Shown here in pieces: positions 18,410-28,952 of a DNA stretch of 64,000 bases (positions are counted from its first letter, which is position 1; each line of letters starts with the position of its first letter). The notes beneath the pieces were generated by a model, which had not been told where the DNA came from, did not search any database, and saw only the letters and a list, made by a program, of their open reading frames with translations. A program made the position numbers and the translations under genes. Location: positions 590,502 through 654,501 of the forward strand of contig NZ_CP129407.1 in assembly GCF_030436115.1 (NCBI RefSeq), written 5' to 3'. The DNA comes from Borrelia sp. P9F1. Lineage in GTDB: Bacteria; Spirochaetota; Spirochaetia; Borreliales; Borreliaceae.

Positions 18410-20461
18410 ATGTTTTTGCATGAATTTCAATATGATCTGAAGGGCATAACTGGTCTTGGTGCTAAGGGAATTGATAAGTTAAATAGCCTTAATGTTACAA
18501 ATATTAAAGAACTCATAGAATATTTCCCAAAAAAATATGAAGATCGTCAAAATATACAAACTTTTCCCGATCCCCTAGAAGTTAGAAATTGTGAGTTTAT
18601 GACAATTTTTACTGTTCTAGAGCATAGAAATTTTGGAGGTAATTTTAAAAAAAATTTAAAACTCATTGTTCGAAGTGAAAATGATGAAATATTTGAAATC
18701 CTTCTGTTTAATAGAGGATTTTTAGAAGGGGTATTTAAAGTAGGTCAAAAATTTTATATTTACTCTAAATTTAATTACAGCGACTATAGTCAAATGTGGA
18801 GTTGTTCTAATTTTGATAGTGAACCTTTTAGCTATAATCCTGAAAGATTTAAAAAGATTATGCCGGTTTATTCTCTTGGCGAGGGTCTTACTTCTAAAAA
18901 AATATCTTCTTATGTCAAGGAAGCTATTATTTATTTTGTAAAGTTTGGACATTCAGATATTCCTGAATTTTTGATAAAGAAATATTCGTTGTTGTCGCTT
19001 CATGAGGCTTTAAATGAGATCCATTTTCCAAGTTCTCTAGAAATGCTTGATAAGGCGAGGAAGACCTTAATTTATAGGGAAGTTTTCTTGCTCCAATTTT
19101 TTTCAAGGGGGGAAAATTTTAGTAGAGAGAGAAAACAATTGTCAAGAAATTTGCTTGATCGGATTGTGTCAAGTCTTCCGTTTAAGCTTACGAGGGACCA
19201 GAAGCTTGCAATTGATGAGATAATTAGTGATCTTGGGAGTAGTAGGCCGATGAGTAGGTTACTGCAGGGCGATGTTGGAAGTGGAAAAACTCTTGTTGCT
19301 TTTCTTTCAAGTATTCCTTTAATCGAGGCTGGATATCAAGTGGCATTTATGGCTCCTACTGATCTTTTAGCAAGGCAGCATTATAACAATTTAGCAAATA
19401 TATTAAGCAAATTTAGTGTTTCCATAGTTCTTTTAACAGGTGGATTTAAAAAAAAAGAAAGGGAAGATGTTTTGGAAAAAATCAGAAATGGGAAGGCAAG
19501 CTTGGTGGTAGGGACTCATGCTATTTTTTCTCAAGGAACAACATTTAAAAAATTAGCTTATGTTATTGTTGATGAACAACATAAATTTGGTGTTGAACAG
19601 AGAGAAGAGCTTAAAAATAAAGGACAAGAAGTAGATGTGCTTTTAATGTCAGCGACTCCTATTCCTAGAAGTTTAGCTTTAACTCTCTTTGGAGATCTTG
19701 AAGTGTCTTTAATTAAGAGGGGGCCTTCGGGTAGGATACCTGTTACCACTTATTTAGCCAAGCACGGCAATGAAGAGAAGGTTTATGAGTTTTTAAAGAA
19801 TGAACTTGCAAAAGGACATCAAGTTTATTTTGTTTATCCATTAATAACATCGTCGGAAAAATTTGATTTAAAAGATGCAACTAGTATGTGTTTAAAACTT
19901 AAGAGTATTTTTGACAAATATTCTGTTGAAATGATTCATTCCAAACTTGAATCACGTGTTAAAGAGGAAATCATGAATGATTTTTACTCAAAGAAAGTAG
20001 ACATTTTAGTTGCCACAAGTGTTATTGAAGTAGGTATTGACTGTCCAAATGCAACCTGCATGGTAATAGAACACGCCGAGCGTTTTGGCCTTTCTACTTT
20101 ACATCAAATAAGGGGACGTGTTGGTAGAGGAAATTTAAAATCTTTTTTGTTTTTACTTTATAAGGAGCCTTTAACAAAGGCAGGAAAATTTAGACTTAAG
20201 ACTATAAAAGAGAATGTAGATGGATTTAAAATAGCAGAGGAAGACCTTAAATTAAGAGGCCCTGGCAATTTATTTGGACTTGAGCAGACCGGTTATTTAA
20301 AACTTAAAATGGCCGATTTTGCTGAACACAAAGATATTATAAGTTTAATGAGGGAAGAACTTAATTTGTTTTTTCTAAATAAATCTTTTTATGATGAGCC
20401 GGATATCTCGCTACTTGATAGGCTATTGTTTTCATATTTGAAATCTGTTGGCAAAGAATAG
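18410..20461 (+). CDS. recG: ATP-dependent DNA helicase RecG
   Basis: 683 aa, normal length. RecG reverses stalled replication forks and processes Holliday junctions. The N-terminal wedge/OB region has GITGLGAKGIDKL. The helicase core has Walker A GDVGSGKT near residue 287, the DEQH box in VDEQHKFGV, MSATPIPRS, and motif VI in HQIRGRVGRG. The C-terminal TRG-like region follows. ATG 18410 is used; the frame begins one codon earlier at TTG. It ends 5 nt before the convergent carboxypeptidase gene, leaving no room for a terminator between them. Confidence 0.95.
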   Translation: MFLHEFQYDLKGITGLGAKGIDKLNSLNVTNIKELIEYFPKKYEDRQNIQTFPDPLEVRNCEFMTIFTVLEHRNFGGNFKKNLKLIVRSENDEIFEILLFNRGFLEGVFKVGQKFYIYSKFNYSDYSQMWSCSNFDSEPFSYNPERFKKIMPVYSLGEGLTSKKISSYVKEAIIYFVKFGHSDIPEFLIKKYSLLSLHEALNEIHFPSSLEMLDKARKTLIYREVFLLQFFSRGENFSRERKQLSRNLLDRIVSSLPFKLTRDQKLAIDEIISDLGSSRPMSRLLQGDVGSGKTLVAFLSSIPLIEAGYQVAFMAPTDLLARQHYNNLANILSKFSVSIVLLTGGFKKKEREDVLEKIRNGKASLVVGTHAIFSQGTTFKKLAYVIVDEQHKFGVEQREELKNKGQEVDVLLMSATPIPRSLALTLFGDLEVSLIKRGPSGRIPVTTYLAKHGNEEKVYEFLKNELAKGHQVYFVYPLITSSEKFDLKDATSMCLKLKSIFDKYSVEMIHSKLESRVKEEIMNDFYSKKVDILVATSVIEVGIDCPNATCMVIEHAERFGLSTLHQIRGRVGRGNLKSFLFLLYKEPLTKAGKFRLKTIKENVDGFKIAEEDLKLRGPGNLFGLEQTGYLKLKMADFAEHKDIISLMREELNLFFLNKSFYDEPDISLLDRLLFSYLKSVGKE

Positions 20462-20465
20462 TCAC

Positions 20466-21260
20466 TTAATTTGTATATTTTTGAATTAAATTTGAAATTT
20501 CAATTTTATGTTCATTCCAAAATTTAAGAAGTTTATGTTGTAAGTTATTAAAGTATTTTTCTTGAATACTGCATGCTGGTTTTCCAATGTACATGTAATG
20601 CCAAGGCTCAGCCTTGTATCCAGTTTCTTTTTCATAATGCTTTGGGTATGATAAAGAAAAACCGTATTTTACTGAATTTTCATAAATCCACTTTCCAGAT
20701 TTCGTATCGAGTAAATTGTCGTCTATTTTCATGAAATCTATGGCTGTTCCTAATTGATGTTGGGAATGATTAGGCATTGCCGATTGTCTTTCTGCCACCT
20801 TTAACCCGTATGTCTTAACATTGTGCTTAAATAGAAATCTTTGATATTCTTCTGTTCTGTATGCCGATACTATTTTAATAGTAAGTCCATTTTCCCTTGC
20901 TTTATTTACAAAGTCAATCAGATCCTCTATTAATATTTTTCTTAATTGCAAGTCTTCTTTTCCAATACCCTTCAATTCTTTAAAGGCTTTTAAATAAACC
21001 AAGTCAGTTGGTTTGTATTCCCTAGGAATTGAGATTTTTTTATTCACTTGTATTAAAAGACCATTTTTTTCTGCTTCAAGGAGTGTCTTTATTTCTTCTA
21101 AGAATTGAATGGGGTTTGCCCTAATTTGCTTTTGATGATCTAATTCCATACCTTGGACAATGTTAAGCAAGATTGACAAGTCCTGATTAGACACACCAAC
21201 TGCCTGCAAATTTAAGCAGTGAATCAAAAGCGTTGATAAAAAGATACACAACAACCTCAT
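20466..21260 (-). CDS. VanY-type (M15B) D,D-carboxypeptidase
   Basis: 264 aa from the ATG at 21260; the frame extends seven codons upstream, but a -10 box falls inside that stretch. A signal peptide covers about residues 1-20 (MRLLCIFLSTLLIHC). The M15B zinc site is complete: SAYRTEEYQ, the SxHxxGxAxDF motif as SQHQLGTAIDF near residue 167, and EPWHYMYIG. It trims the terminal D-Ala of peptidoglycan stem peptides in the periplasm. A lipobox is not convincing because the residue before Cys15 is His. Another DD-carboxypeptidase (PBP5 type) is encoded near 52 kb. Confidence 0.88.
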   Translation of the reverse strand: MRLLCIFLSTLLIHCLNLQAVGVSNQDLSILLNIVQGMELDHQKQIRANPIQFLEEIKTLLEAEKNGLLIQVNKKISIPREYKPTDLVYLKAFKELKGIGKEDLQLRKILIEDLIDFVNKARENGLTIKIVSAYRTEEYQRFLFKHNVKTYGLKVAERQSAMPNHSQHQLGTAIDFMKIDDNLLDTKSGKWIYENSVKYGFSLSYPKHYEKETGYKAEPWHYMYIGKPACSIQEKYFNNLQHKLLKFWNEHKIEISNLIQKYTN

Positions 21261-21269
21261 ACAAGCACA

Positions 21270-21275
21270 ATTATA
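21270..21275 (-). promoter_or_regulatory. -10 box very close to the carboxypeptidase start codon
   Basis: TATAAT on the minus strand ends 9 nt before the ATG at 21260, so transcription should begin 1-4 nt before the start codon. No Shine-Dalgarno sequence is present. The -35 is weak (TTACTC with an 18-nt spacer). Confidence 0.5.
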
Positions 21276-21375
21276 ATACACATCGTTTTAATTGAGTAAA
21301 TCGATGGTGGTATTTGTACGTATTTTATTAATCTGGATTATTTTTTATTTGTAAAAGTGGTAGAATGGGCAGGAT

Positions 21376-22716
21376 ATGCTTAAGAAGTTTAATAGTTATG
21401 ATTCTATACTAAGGGAGCTGTTTGTATTAGCTATCCCCACGGCTTTTGAGTCTTTTTTGTTTCATCTGGTAACATTCTTTGATAATTATATGATTGCTTA
21501 CCTAGGATCTTCCCAAGTGACTGGGGTTTCTCTTGCAAGCAGAATAAATTTTCTTTTCTTTATTGTTGTATTTGGGCTTGGGACTACTCTTAGTGCTTAT
21601 GCTTCTCAGGCATTTTCTAAGAGCAAGTTTGCGCATATAAGACAGGCATTTGCTTATGTATTAACGATTGGTACAACTATTGGGATTATGTTCTTCTTTA
21701 TTTCCTTTATATTTTCAAAAGAGATTATTAGCTTCTTCATACAAGAGAAAGATTCCTTAAATTTTGGAGTAGAGTATTTAAAAGTTGTCTCTTTGTCCTA
21801 CATCTTCATGGCTTATTCTTTTCTGTCTGCTATGGGTTTCAAGAGTTCCAAGGATGTAAGAATACCTTTGGTTGTAACTGTAATTGTTGTGTTGGTTAAT
21901 ATTGTTTTCAATTACATATTCATTTTTGTTCTTGGTATGGGTGTAAGTGGAGCAGCATATGCCACCCTGCTTTCCAGAGTTATTGAGTTTGTTTTTTATT
22001 TATTTTATAACCTTTTCAATGTAAAGTCTTATTATCACCTCAGGTTAGATGATTTTTTTGTTCCAAAGAGTGTAAAGGTTGCCAATTTGAGGATACTCAT
22101 TCCTGTTTTATTACATGAGATTGGTTGGGTTTTAAGCGTAACTATTTTACATGCTTTTTATGCTCGACTTGGAAGTAGTGAATATTCATCTTTTGCAGTC
22201 GCATCTAATATTTTGGACTTGTGTTTTGTTTTAATGCATGGGACGGGAGTTGCAACGGGTGTTGTTGTTGGTCATTTGATGGTAGACGATAAAGAGCATG
22301 TTAGGTCAGTTGGAGTATTTTTATCGGTTATTGGAGTTATTTTAGGGTTTTTTGTAGCCTTGATTCTTCTTTTAATCGCTAGAATTGCTCCCATTGTTTT
22401 TGGCAATCTAGATTCTCCCGAATTGGTTGGTGTCTTTATTTCTGTCTTTGCCAGCATTGTTGTCTTTAAAGGGTTCACATCTCAGGTACTTGTTGGTGTC
22501 TTTAGAACTAGTGGAATACCCAATGTTTGTTTTTATATTGAGGTTGGAGTAATAGTTTTTTATACATTGCCTGTTGCTTATTTTTTGGTTTTTTTTACGG
22601 AATTTAGGTTTCCGTTGATAGTTTTTATTGTAAATCTTGAAGAAGTTATTAAGAACATACTTATTTTAGTAGAGTTTGGTAAAGGTAATTGGATAAGAGA
22701 AATTCAATATGAATAA
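21376..22716 (+). CDS. MATE-family efflux transporter (first of tandem pair)
   Basis: 446 aa with about 12 hydrophobic segments and internal pseudo-symmetry. MATE signatures include AIPTAFESFLF in helix 1, YLGSSQVTGVSLASR and the helix 7 start PVLLHEIGWVLS. MATE proteins export cationic compounds using Na+ or H+ gradients; the substrate is unknown. ATG 21376 follows GGGCAGG. A TAGAAT lies only 9 nt before the ATG. The second MATE gene begins 195 nt downstream and is clearly paralogous, suggesting an old tandem duplication. Confidence 0.9.
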   Translation: MLKKFNSYDSILRELFVLAIPTAFESFLFHLVTFFDNYMIAYLGSSQVTGVSLASRINFLFFIVVFGLGTTLSAYASQAFSKSKFAHIRQAFAYVLTIGTTIGIMFFFISFIFSKEIISFFIQEKDSLNFGVEYLKVVSLSYIFMAYSFLSAMGFKSSKDVRIPLVVTVIVVLVNIVFNYIFIFVLGMGVSGAAYATLLSRVIEFVFYLFYNLFNVKSYYHLRLDDFFVPKSVKVANLRILIPVLLHEIGWVLSVTILHAFYARLGSSEYSSFAVASNILDLCFVLMHGTGVATGVVVGHLMVDDKEHVRSVGVFLSVIGVILGFFVALILLLIARIAPIVFGNLDSPELVGVFISVFASIVVFKGFTSQVLVGVFRTSGIPNVCFYIEVGVIVFYTLPVAYFLVFFTEFRFPLIVFIVNLEEVIKNILILVEFGKGNWIREIQYE

Positions 22717-22911
22717 CAGACTTGGGCTGTAAGAGTGTATTATAATTGTAGTGATTGGGATTATTGTATGAGTGACACTGATTTTAAATTCATTTTAATT
22801 TCATTTAATAAAGGGATTCTTTTCGCGTTGTTGTAGTGGTTTTGTTTTAATTAAATACTTCTGTAATTTGTGAGTCTTAATAGCTTGCTGTTTTTGTGTT
22901 GAGGAGGTGTT

Positions 22912-24255
22912 GTGTATTTGTTAGACAAAACTAAGAAGTGTGAGGTTTATCGAGATCTTTTAAAGATCGCAATCCCAACAGTTATTGAATTTTTTTTATT
23001 CAACGTTATTTCATTTACAGATAATATTATGGTATCTTATCTCGGAGATTATCCTGTAGCTGGAGTTTCTCTTGCTAATAAATTTTTTGAACTCTTTATT
23101 ACAATTGCCTTTGCTGTTATGGGTGCTTACAATATATTGGCGACAAGACAATATGCTAAGGGAGATACTGAAAATTTTAAAAATACGTTTTTTATTAGCA
23201 TTTTAATTCTTTTATTATTTTCCTTTGTGTTTATATTTGTTTCATTGTTTTATCCTTACTTTTTTCTTGGATTATTGTCCGATGATGCTAAAGTTATTTC
23301 TCATGGAATATCTTATCTCGATATCGCTGTTTATTCTTTTGTATTTGCAGTTGTTAAGGGAATTATTGCAAACTCATTAAAGATTGTTAAGATTACTAAA
23401 ATTCAGGTTATTACTTCCGTCATTTCAGTTATTTTAAATGTAGTATTTAACTATTTATTTATTTTTACGTTTGCTATGGGGGTAATGGGGGCTGCTATTG
23501 CAACTACGTTGGTCCGTGGCATCGAGCTTGTGTTTTACCTTTTGTATACCGTCTTTAACAAAAATTCTCATTTTCATCTCAGACTTGGGAATTTGAGAAT
23601 CAAGCCTGTAATATTTTCTCAGTTAATTAAATTTTTTATTCCAATATTCCTAAATGAGTTTATTTGGTATTTGGGGTATTTCGGTTTGATTGCTATTTTT
23701 GCAAGAATTGACACTGCTAAATACGCTGCATACAGTATAACTTTTTCTACTTATTTTATGGGATTTAATGTAATTAATGCGTTTTGTTTTTCTGTCAATA
23801 TTGTAATGGGACATGAGATGCACAATGATAAGAGAGAAATAATGGCTGTTGCCGTTTATTTGGAAAAGATAGGCGTTATTCTTGCTATCCTTACAGCCTT
23901 TATATTATTAAGTTTGTCGTTCATTTCACCTTATGTGTTTTATGAGTTAGAGTATGCAAATCTTACGGGAGTTATGTTGCGATACTATGCTATTTCGGCT
24001 TTCTTTACATCACTTGCGTTTCAATATTTATTTGGATTTTTCCGAGCGGGTGCCTCACCAAATTTTGGTGCTATTATGGAAGGTTCTGTCACTTTGCTTT
24101 ACACAATACCCATTGCATACTTTTTAGCAAATTATACTCAATTTCCATTTGAGATTATTGTTTTCATTCCAACCCTTGAGGATGTAATTAAGCTCGGTAT
24201 TTCTCTGCCTTATTTTCATAGCACCAAGTGGATTAAATCTGTTAAAACGGGTTAA
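22912..24255 (+). CDS. MATE-family efflux transporter (second of tandem pair)
   Basis: 447 aa, about 12 membrane segments. It is similar to the preceding protein at equivalent places: AIPTVIEFFLFNVISFTDN against AIPTAFESFLFHLVTFFDN, and YLGDYPVAGVSLANK against YLGSSQVTGVSLASR. The start is GTG with GAGGAGG at 22899-22905. The 195-nt spacer contains TATAAT at 22741-22746 without a good -35, so this copy may have its own promoter with a leader of about 160 nt. Substrate unknown. Confidence 0.9.
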   Translation: MYLLDKTKKCEVYRDLLKIAIPTVIEFFLFNVISFTDNIMVSYLGDYPVAGVSLANKFFELFITIAFAVMGAYNILATRQYAKGDTENFKNTFFISILILLLFSFVFIFVSLFYPYFFLGLLSDDAKVISHGISYLDIAVYSFVFAVVKGIIANSLKIVKITKIQVITSVISVILNVVFNYLFIFTFAMGVMGAAIATTLVRGIELVFYLLYTVFNKNSHFHLRLGNLRIKPVIFSQLIKFFIPIFLNEFIWYLGYFGLIAIFARIDTAKYAAYSITFSTYFMGFNVINAFCFSVNIVMGHEMHNDKREIMAVAVYLEKIGVILAILTAFILLSLSFISPYVFYELEYANLTGVMLRYYAISAFFTSLAFQYLFGFFRAGASPNFGAIMEGSVTLLYTIPIAYFLANYTQFPFEIIVFIPTLEDVIKLGISLPYFHSTKWIKSVKTG

Positions 24256-24264
24256 TTGTTTTGT

Positions 24265-24270
24265 TATAAT
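24265..24270 (+). promoter_or_regulatory. -10 box very close to the murD start codon
   Basis: TATAAT at 24265-24270 ends 10 nt before the murD ATG. With normal promoter geometry the transcript would begin about 4 nt before the start codon. There is no Shine-Dalgarno sequence. A weak TTAAAA at 24242-24247 is 17 nt upstream of the -10 box. Confidence 0.45.
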
Positions 24271-24280
24271 TGGCTGTATC

Positions 24281-25636
24281 ATGCGTTTGGATGAAATAAA
24301 GAGTAAAAAATTTTTGGTTATGGGCTTGGGACTTCATGGGGGAGGTCTGTCTGTCGCAAGGTTCTTGTTAAAACACGGTGCTAGTCTAGTAATTACTGAT
24401 TTGAAGAGTAAATTAGAATTAGCTTCAAGCATAAAGTCTTTAGAAGAGTTTAAAGATAGGATTCGATATGTTTTAGGATATCATAGTGAAGATGATTTTA
24501 GGGAGGCAGATATTGTTGTTAAGAACCCTGGGGTGAGCTTCAAGAATAGGTATTTAAAGTTTGCAAAAAGAATTGAGACAGATATTAGTTTGTTTTTAAT
24601 GTTTAACAAGAATCCGATAATCGCCGTTACGGGGACTAAGGGGAAGTCAACTCTAGTGTCTCTTTTGCATCAAATTTTAGTTACTAAGTATCCAAAAGCT
24701 AAAATTGGAGGCAATATTGGCATATCTCCTTTAAGCTTTCTAGACGATCTTGATGCTATATCACCTATTGTTTTAGAGCTTTCTTCTTGGCAGCTTCATG
24801 ATCTTGAAAATTTAAATCCCATTATTAGCATTATTACTAATGTTTATCATGATCATCAAAATTACTATTCAACTTTCAATGATTACGTAGAGGATAAAGC
24901 GAAAATTTTTATAAAACAGGATTCGGGAATTTTTATATCTCAAGACAAAGCTTACTATGATTACTTTCACAGGTTTAAGACTAAAGCAGGAGTTGTTTTA
25001 TTTTCAGAATCCATGCCATTAAACTTTGAAAATGATATGCTTTACTTAAGAAATGGAAAAATTTATTTAAATGAAGAGTTGATTATCACTCTTGGTGAAA
25101 CAAGGCTCGTTCTCTTAATAAATAAGTTAGTGGCTGTTTTTGTTGCAAATTACTTAAAGTTAAATTTAAATCTTGTATCCAATGTTATGGCTAGGTTTAA
25201 TGGAATTGAGCATAGATTGGAGTTTATAAGAGAGATTGATGGTGTTAGCTATTACAACGATACAGCATCAACAATTCCAGATTCTACAGTTTTATCTGTT
25301 AAAAGCTTAAAGAGAGAAAAGATTTCTATTAATCTTATTGTTGGTGGTACTGATAAGGAACTTAATTTTTTGATTTTTGGTGAAATTTTAAACATGGTGA
25401 AAACTTGGATTTTATTAAGGGGTAGTGCGACTTTAAAGATCATTAAATTTTTTGAAGATAATGATGTTGATTATTCTGTCTTCTCTTCGATAGAGGAATG
25501 TGTTTGTTATGCTAGAAAAGTTTCTGTTCAAAATGATATAGTTTTATTCTCACCAGCGAGCGCCTCTTTTGAGCTTTTTAAGAACGAATTTGATAGAGGG
25601 TTTAGGTTTAAGAAATTAGTAAGTGACATGATTTAA
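24281..25636 (+). CDS. murD: UDP-N-acetylmuramoyl-L-alanine--D-glutamate ligase
   Basis: 451 aa, typical length. The enzyme adds D-glutamate to UDP-MurNAc-L-Ala in cytoplasmic peptidoglycan precursor synthesis. The N-terminal nucleotide-sugar domain begins VMGLGLHGGGLSVARF. The ATP loop is GTKGKSTL near residue 119. The central domain has ELSSWQLHDLE and NVYHDHQNYY, and the C-terminal domain has NGIEHRLEF and NDTASTIPDS. The ATG lacks a ribosome-binding site and lies 10 nt after a -10 box. The last 4 nt overlap the convergent FemAB-type gene. Confidence 0.96.
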   Translation: MRLDEIKSKKFLVMGLGLHGGGLSVARFLLKHGASLVITDLKSKLELASSIKSLEEFKDRIRYVLGYHSEDDFREADIVVKNPGVSFKNRYLKFAKRIETDISLFLMFNKNPIIAVTGTKGKSTLVSLLHQILVTKYPKAKIGGNIGISPLSFLDDLDAISPIVLELSSWQLHDLENLNPIISIITNVYHDHQNYYSTFNDYVEDKAKIFIKQDSGIFISQDKAYYDYFHRFKTKAGVVLFSESMPLNFENDMLYLRNGKIYLNEELIITLGETRLVLLINKLVAVFVANYLKLNLNLVSNVMARFNGIEHRLEFIREIDGVSYYNDTASTIPDSTVLSVKSLKREKISINLIVGGTDKELNFLIFGEILNMVKTWILLRGSATLKIIKFFEDNDVDYSVFSSIEECVCYARKVSVQNDIVLFSPASASFELFKNEFDRGFRFKKLVSDMI

Positions 25637-26682
25637 ATCCTTTTTTTTATGATTTTGTAGTACATGTATCTCATCATTTCAAGAATTTTGTAAATTTTAT
25701 ATAAAAGGTTTTTATAAACAAGGTCGTAGCATCCAATTCTGTGAATAATCTCTCCTCCAAACCCGGTTTTGAATTGGAATAAACCAAACATAGGGTGTTT
25801 TTCATCCGCAGTAGGGGGAATGCCTAGCAGATCGTATTCTTTCACGGAATGACTTTTAAGCATTTGTATTGCGGTAAACTGTACTGCATAATTGGGCATT
25901 AAATGTCTATCCTTTCCACTTGAAGCACCATATAGATAAGTGGCTCTGTCTTTGTATAGCCCAACAATTATGCCTGATATGAGTTTTTCGTTGTGTAGCG
26001 CGATTATTAGTTTGATCTTTGAATTTGTTTCTTCCCTAAATTCTTTTATTAGATTTTTTATATAACTTTTTGAATGAATGGCAAATTTATCTCTTCGAGC
26101 CGTCTCTTGGTAAAGTTTGTAAAATTCGTCAAAATATTTAAATTCTTCGTCTATGATTACTTTTATATTTTTTCTACTACTAAGCCTAATGTTATATCTT
26201 GTTTTCTTTTTCATTTTGGCCTGAATAATATCTAATGAATCTTTTAAGGTTATTATTGTTGTATTTGAGGGTTGTATGTCGTTAAATGATTTTTTAAGTC
26301 CTTTCAGTTTGATCTTTAGTGGGATATAAGTTTCCTTCAAGTTTCTTGTGGTATAGCACATTAAGTCAAATCTTAAAAAGATAGTATTTTTATGTAAATA
26401 TTTCTTTACAGCCTCGCCAAATTGTTTAAGTTGATTACTAAGCTCGTCTAGGTTAATCTCTTCAATTTTTTTGTTTGAGAATTCTGGGTGAGCAATATAT
26501 CCCAGATAAAAATTTCCAAATATCTTTCTTTGCATCACAAGAACTTTGTTAAAACTTTCACTGCTTATTGCGACCGCTTTCCATGGGCTCCTTTCCCCTG
26601 AGGCTCTTTTTACAAGTGACCATAACTTGCTTTGAAGATAGTTCTCATTTAGATTCTCTATTTCAATTTTTTCAATACTCAT
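25633..26682 (-). CDS. FemAB-type peptidoglycan bridge aminoacyltransferase
   Basis: 349 aa with the double GNAT-like fold of the FemA/FemX family. The N-terminal half has RASGERSPWKAVAIS and a matching substrate-side region. The C-terminal half has KTRYNIRLSSRKNI and DLLGIPPTADEKHPMFGLFQFKTGFGGE, the latter typical of the family, with Gly-Phe-Gly near the end. Such proteins add amino acids from aminoacyl-tRNA to lipid II; a single bridging residue would fit spirochaete peptidoglycan, but that is inference. It ends inside murD on the opposite strand and starts 19 nt after metG, so metG and this gene form one minus-strand unit. Confidence 0.85.
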   Translation of the reverse strand: MSIEKIEIENLNENYLQSKLWSLVKRASGERSPWKAVAISSESFNKVLVMQRKIFGNFYLGYIAHPEFSNKKIEEINLDELSNQLKQFGEAVKKYLHKNTIFLRFDLMCYTTRNLKETYIPLKIKLKGLKKSFNDIQPSNTTIITLKDSLDIIQAKMKKKTRYNIRLSSRKNIKVIIDEEFKYFDEFYKLYQETARRDKFAIHSKSYIKNLIKEFREETNSKIKLIIALHNEKLISGIIVGLYKDRATYLYGASSGKDRHLMPNYAVQFTAIQMLKSHSVKEYDLLGIPPTADEKHPMFGLFQFKTGFGGEIIHRIGCYDLVYKNLLYKIYKILEMMRYMYYKIIKKRI

Positions 26683-26701
26683 TTATTGCCCTAAACCAGA
26701 G

Positions 26702-28882
26702 TTAATACACTATTCCATTAGGAATTTCTCTAGATAGTATTTTGTCTTTAGAGTGTTGTATCACTAGGTTGATTCCATTTATCTTAAGTTCTCCGTTTTC
26801 TGCTATAATCTGAGTTTGCATAAATTTATCTATGCTAATTTTTGGTGGATAATTTAATTCTTTCTCAATGTCACTTTCAAGTATTATTCGCTTGCCGAGA
26901 GTAGGATTATCTTTAAAATGTTCCATTATGATTACCCTAAAGTTTTTATCTCTATCTTCGGTCGAAATTAACATTCCTTCGGATTTTATTCCCCTAAATT
27001 TAGCAGGCTTTAAATTGTCAACTATTATTACGTGTTTTCCAACCAACTCTTCTTCCTTATAATAGTCGGCAAGACTACTTACAATTTGTTTTCCATCAAG
27101 AGTCCCATCATCAAGTTTTAAAATGAATAATTTTTCCGCATCTGGACTTCTCTCTATTGCTTTCACTTTTACAACTTTTAAAAATACTTTTTCACTAAAT
27201 AATTTTACCGGATCTTCTGTTTGCTTGCTTTGCATCCTCTTACCTCCCGAGTATCTTAATTTTAGATTATCAATAAATTTTTTTTCTAGTTTTGCAAATA
27301 ACACTTCAGTAGTTCTAATTGTACTTAGTCCTAAATTTGTTCCTAAAAATTTATGAGAAATTTCGTAGCTTCCTCCAAAAAATTTTCTTATTTTATCACT
27401 TGTTTGGGGCATAAAAGGAGATATTAAAATTGATAGATCTCTTATTAGGTATATCAGATTTAACAAGAGCTCTTTTGTTCCTTCGGGATCACTGTCTTTT
27501 GTTTTCCAAGGCTCTCTATCTTGCAATATTTTGTTACCCATGCTTGAGATATCAAGAATTTCCTTTAATGCTGCCTTGAGTTCTGTTTTGTTGAAAAAAT
27601 CTAAAATTCTTTTGTATTTGTGATTTATTTCTTCCCAAAAATCATTTTTGATGTCTATTTTATCTATGCTATTTCCAAAGAATTTTTTGTAAAATGTTAA
27701 AACCCGATTGATGAAATTTGAGAAATTACCAATAAGCTCAGTGTTTGTTCTCTCTAAGAGGTCGTTCCACATAAATTGAAAGTCAGATTTTTCAGGTCTG
27801 TTGTAGCATATATAAAATCTCCAAACATCAGCAGGTATTCCAGTAGTAATAGCATCATTGCCGAATATTCCAGTCCCTTCGGATTTTGAAAATTTGAGGT
27901 TTTCGTAGTTTAAATATTCACTTGAAGATATTTTGTTAAGCATTGTCCAATTTTCTTTGCTTGCAAGCTCCACAGCAGGAAAGACAACGGTATGGAATAA
28001 GATATTATCTTTTCCAATAAATTGCACTAAAGTTGTCTCTTCGGCGTTTTTCCACCAAGATTCCCAGTTTTCTACAATTTCTTTTGTAATTGAAACGTAT
28101 CCAATTGGGGCATCAAACCATACATAAAATACTTTATTTTCATACCCCTTTTTGGGTACTGGTATGCCCCATTTTAAATCCCTTGTTATTGCCCTCTCCT
28201 TAAGACCATCCCTTAAAAATGCATTTGTCATTCTAACAGCATTGGTATTCCAATTAGCATTCTGTGAGCTTGTTTGTATCCAATTTTTAAGTTCGTCCTT
28301 TATTTTTGGCAAGTTAAGATAGCAATGCTTGGTTTTTTTTAAAATAGGTATATTCCTGCAAATCATGCACTTTGGATTTGTTAAGTCAGAGGGGGCCAGT
28401 AACCTAGAGCAGTTCTCACACTGGTCTCCTTTTGCGTTGTTCCCGCAATTTGGGCATTCTCCTGTTACATATCTATCTGCTAAAAACATGAGGTCATGCT
28501 TGCAAAAGAATTGCTCATTTTCTTTTTCCGTAACATAACCATTTTCTTCTAATTTTAAAAATAAATTTTGTACAGTCTCACTGTGATGTTTATTAGTTGT
28601 GCGTCCAAAAACGTCAAATTGAATATTAAACCATTCGTAAATTGATTTATGTATTTCATAGTATTTGTTGCAAAGTTCTTCAGGACTAATGTTTTCAATT
28701 AAAGCTCTAATTTCTGTAGCTGTCCCGTACTCATCTGTACCGCAGACATAAAGCGTTTCTATGCCGACCATTCTTGAATATCTTGCAAAAACATCTGCGG
28801 ATATAACCTGCACCAGATTGCCAAGATGGGGTATGTTATTCACGTACGGCAGTGCGGCTGTGACTAAATTTTTTTTCTTCAC
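26702..28882 (-). CDS. metG: Methionyl-tRNA synthetase with C-terminal tRNA-binding domain
   Basis: 726 aa. The class I HIGH motif appears as PHLGN within [13 protein letters not shown], and the KMSKS motif as KFSKSEG. A zinc knuckle insertion has Cys pairs in [18 protein letters not shown] and CMIC. The last 110 residues form a dimerising OB-fold tRNA-binding domain ([16 protein letters not shown] onward). The start codon is GTG. It is divergent from pta. A plausible promoter, TTACAG-18 nt-TATTAT, lies on the minus strand in the 130-nt gap. Confidence 0.96.
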   Translation of the reverse strand: MKKKNLVTAALPYVNNIPHLGNLVQVISADVFARYSRMVGIETLYVCGTDEYGTATEIRALIENISPEELCNKYYEIHKSIYEWFNIQFDVFGRTTNKHHSETVQNLFLKLEENGYVTEKENEQFFCKHDLMFLADRYVTGECPNCGNNAKGDQCENCSRLLAPSDLTNPKCMICRNIPILKKTKHCYLNLPKIKDELKNWIQTSSQNANWNTNAVRMTNAFLRDGLKERAITRDLKWGIPVPKKGYENKVFYVWFDAPIGYVSITKEIVENWESWWKNAEETTLVQFIGKDNILFHTVVFPAVELASKENWTMLNKISSSEYLNYENLKFSKSEGTGIFGNDAITTGIPADVWRFYICYNRPEKSDFQFMWNDLLERTNTELIGNFSNFINRVLTFYKKFFGNSIDKIDIKNDFWEEINHKYKRILDFFNKTELKAALKEILDISSMGNKILQDREPWKTKDSDPEGTKELLLNLIYLIRDLSILISPFMPQTSDKIRKFFGGSYEISHKFLGTNLGLSTIRTTEVLFAKLEKKFIDNLKLRYSGGKRMQSKQTEDPVKLFSEKVFLKVVKVKAIERSPDAEKLFILKLDDGTLDGKQIVSSLADYYKEEELVGKHVIIVDNLKPAKFRGIKSEGMLISTEDRDKNFRVIIMEHFKDNPTLGKRIILESDIEKELNYPPKISIDKFMQTQIIAENGELKINGINLVIQHSKDKILSREIPNGIVY

Positions 28883-28939
28883 CTTATACTACTTCCCTCT
28901 TACTATAATATGTTCAATTTTAGTGCTACTGTAACTTAT

Positions 28940-28952
28940 ATGTATTATACAT
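28940..28952. promoter_or_regulatory. 13-nt palindrome between divergent metG and pta
   Basis: ATGTATTATACAT is a 6+1+6 palindrome in the 130-nt divergent intergenic region, about 60 nt before pta. It could be an operator or simply an AT-rich promoter element. No regulator is identified. Confidence 0.25.

Noticed and set aside
21376-24255. Possible recent duplication of the MATE genes
   Set aside because: The two proteins differ over most of their length, so the duplication is old and probably shared across the genus.
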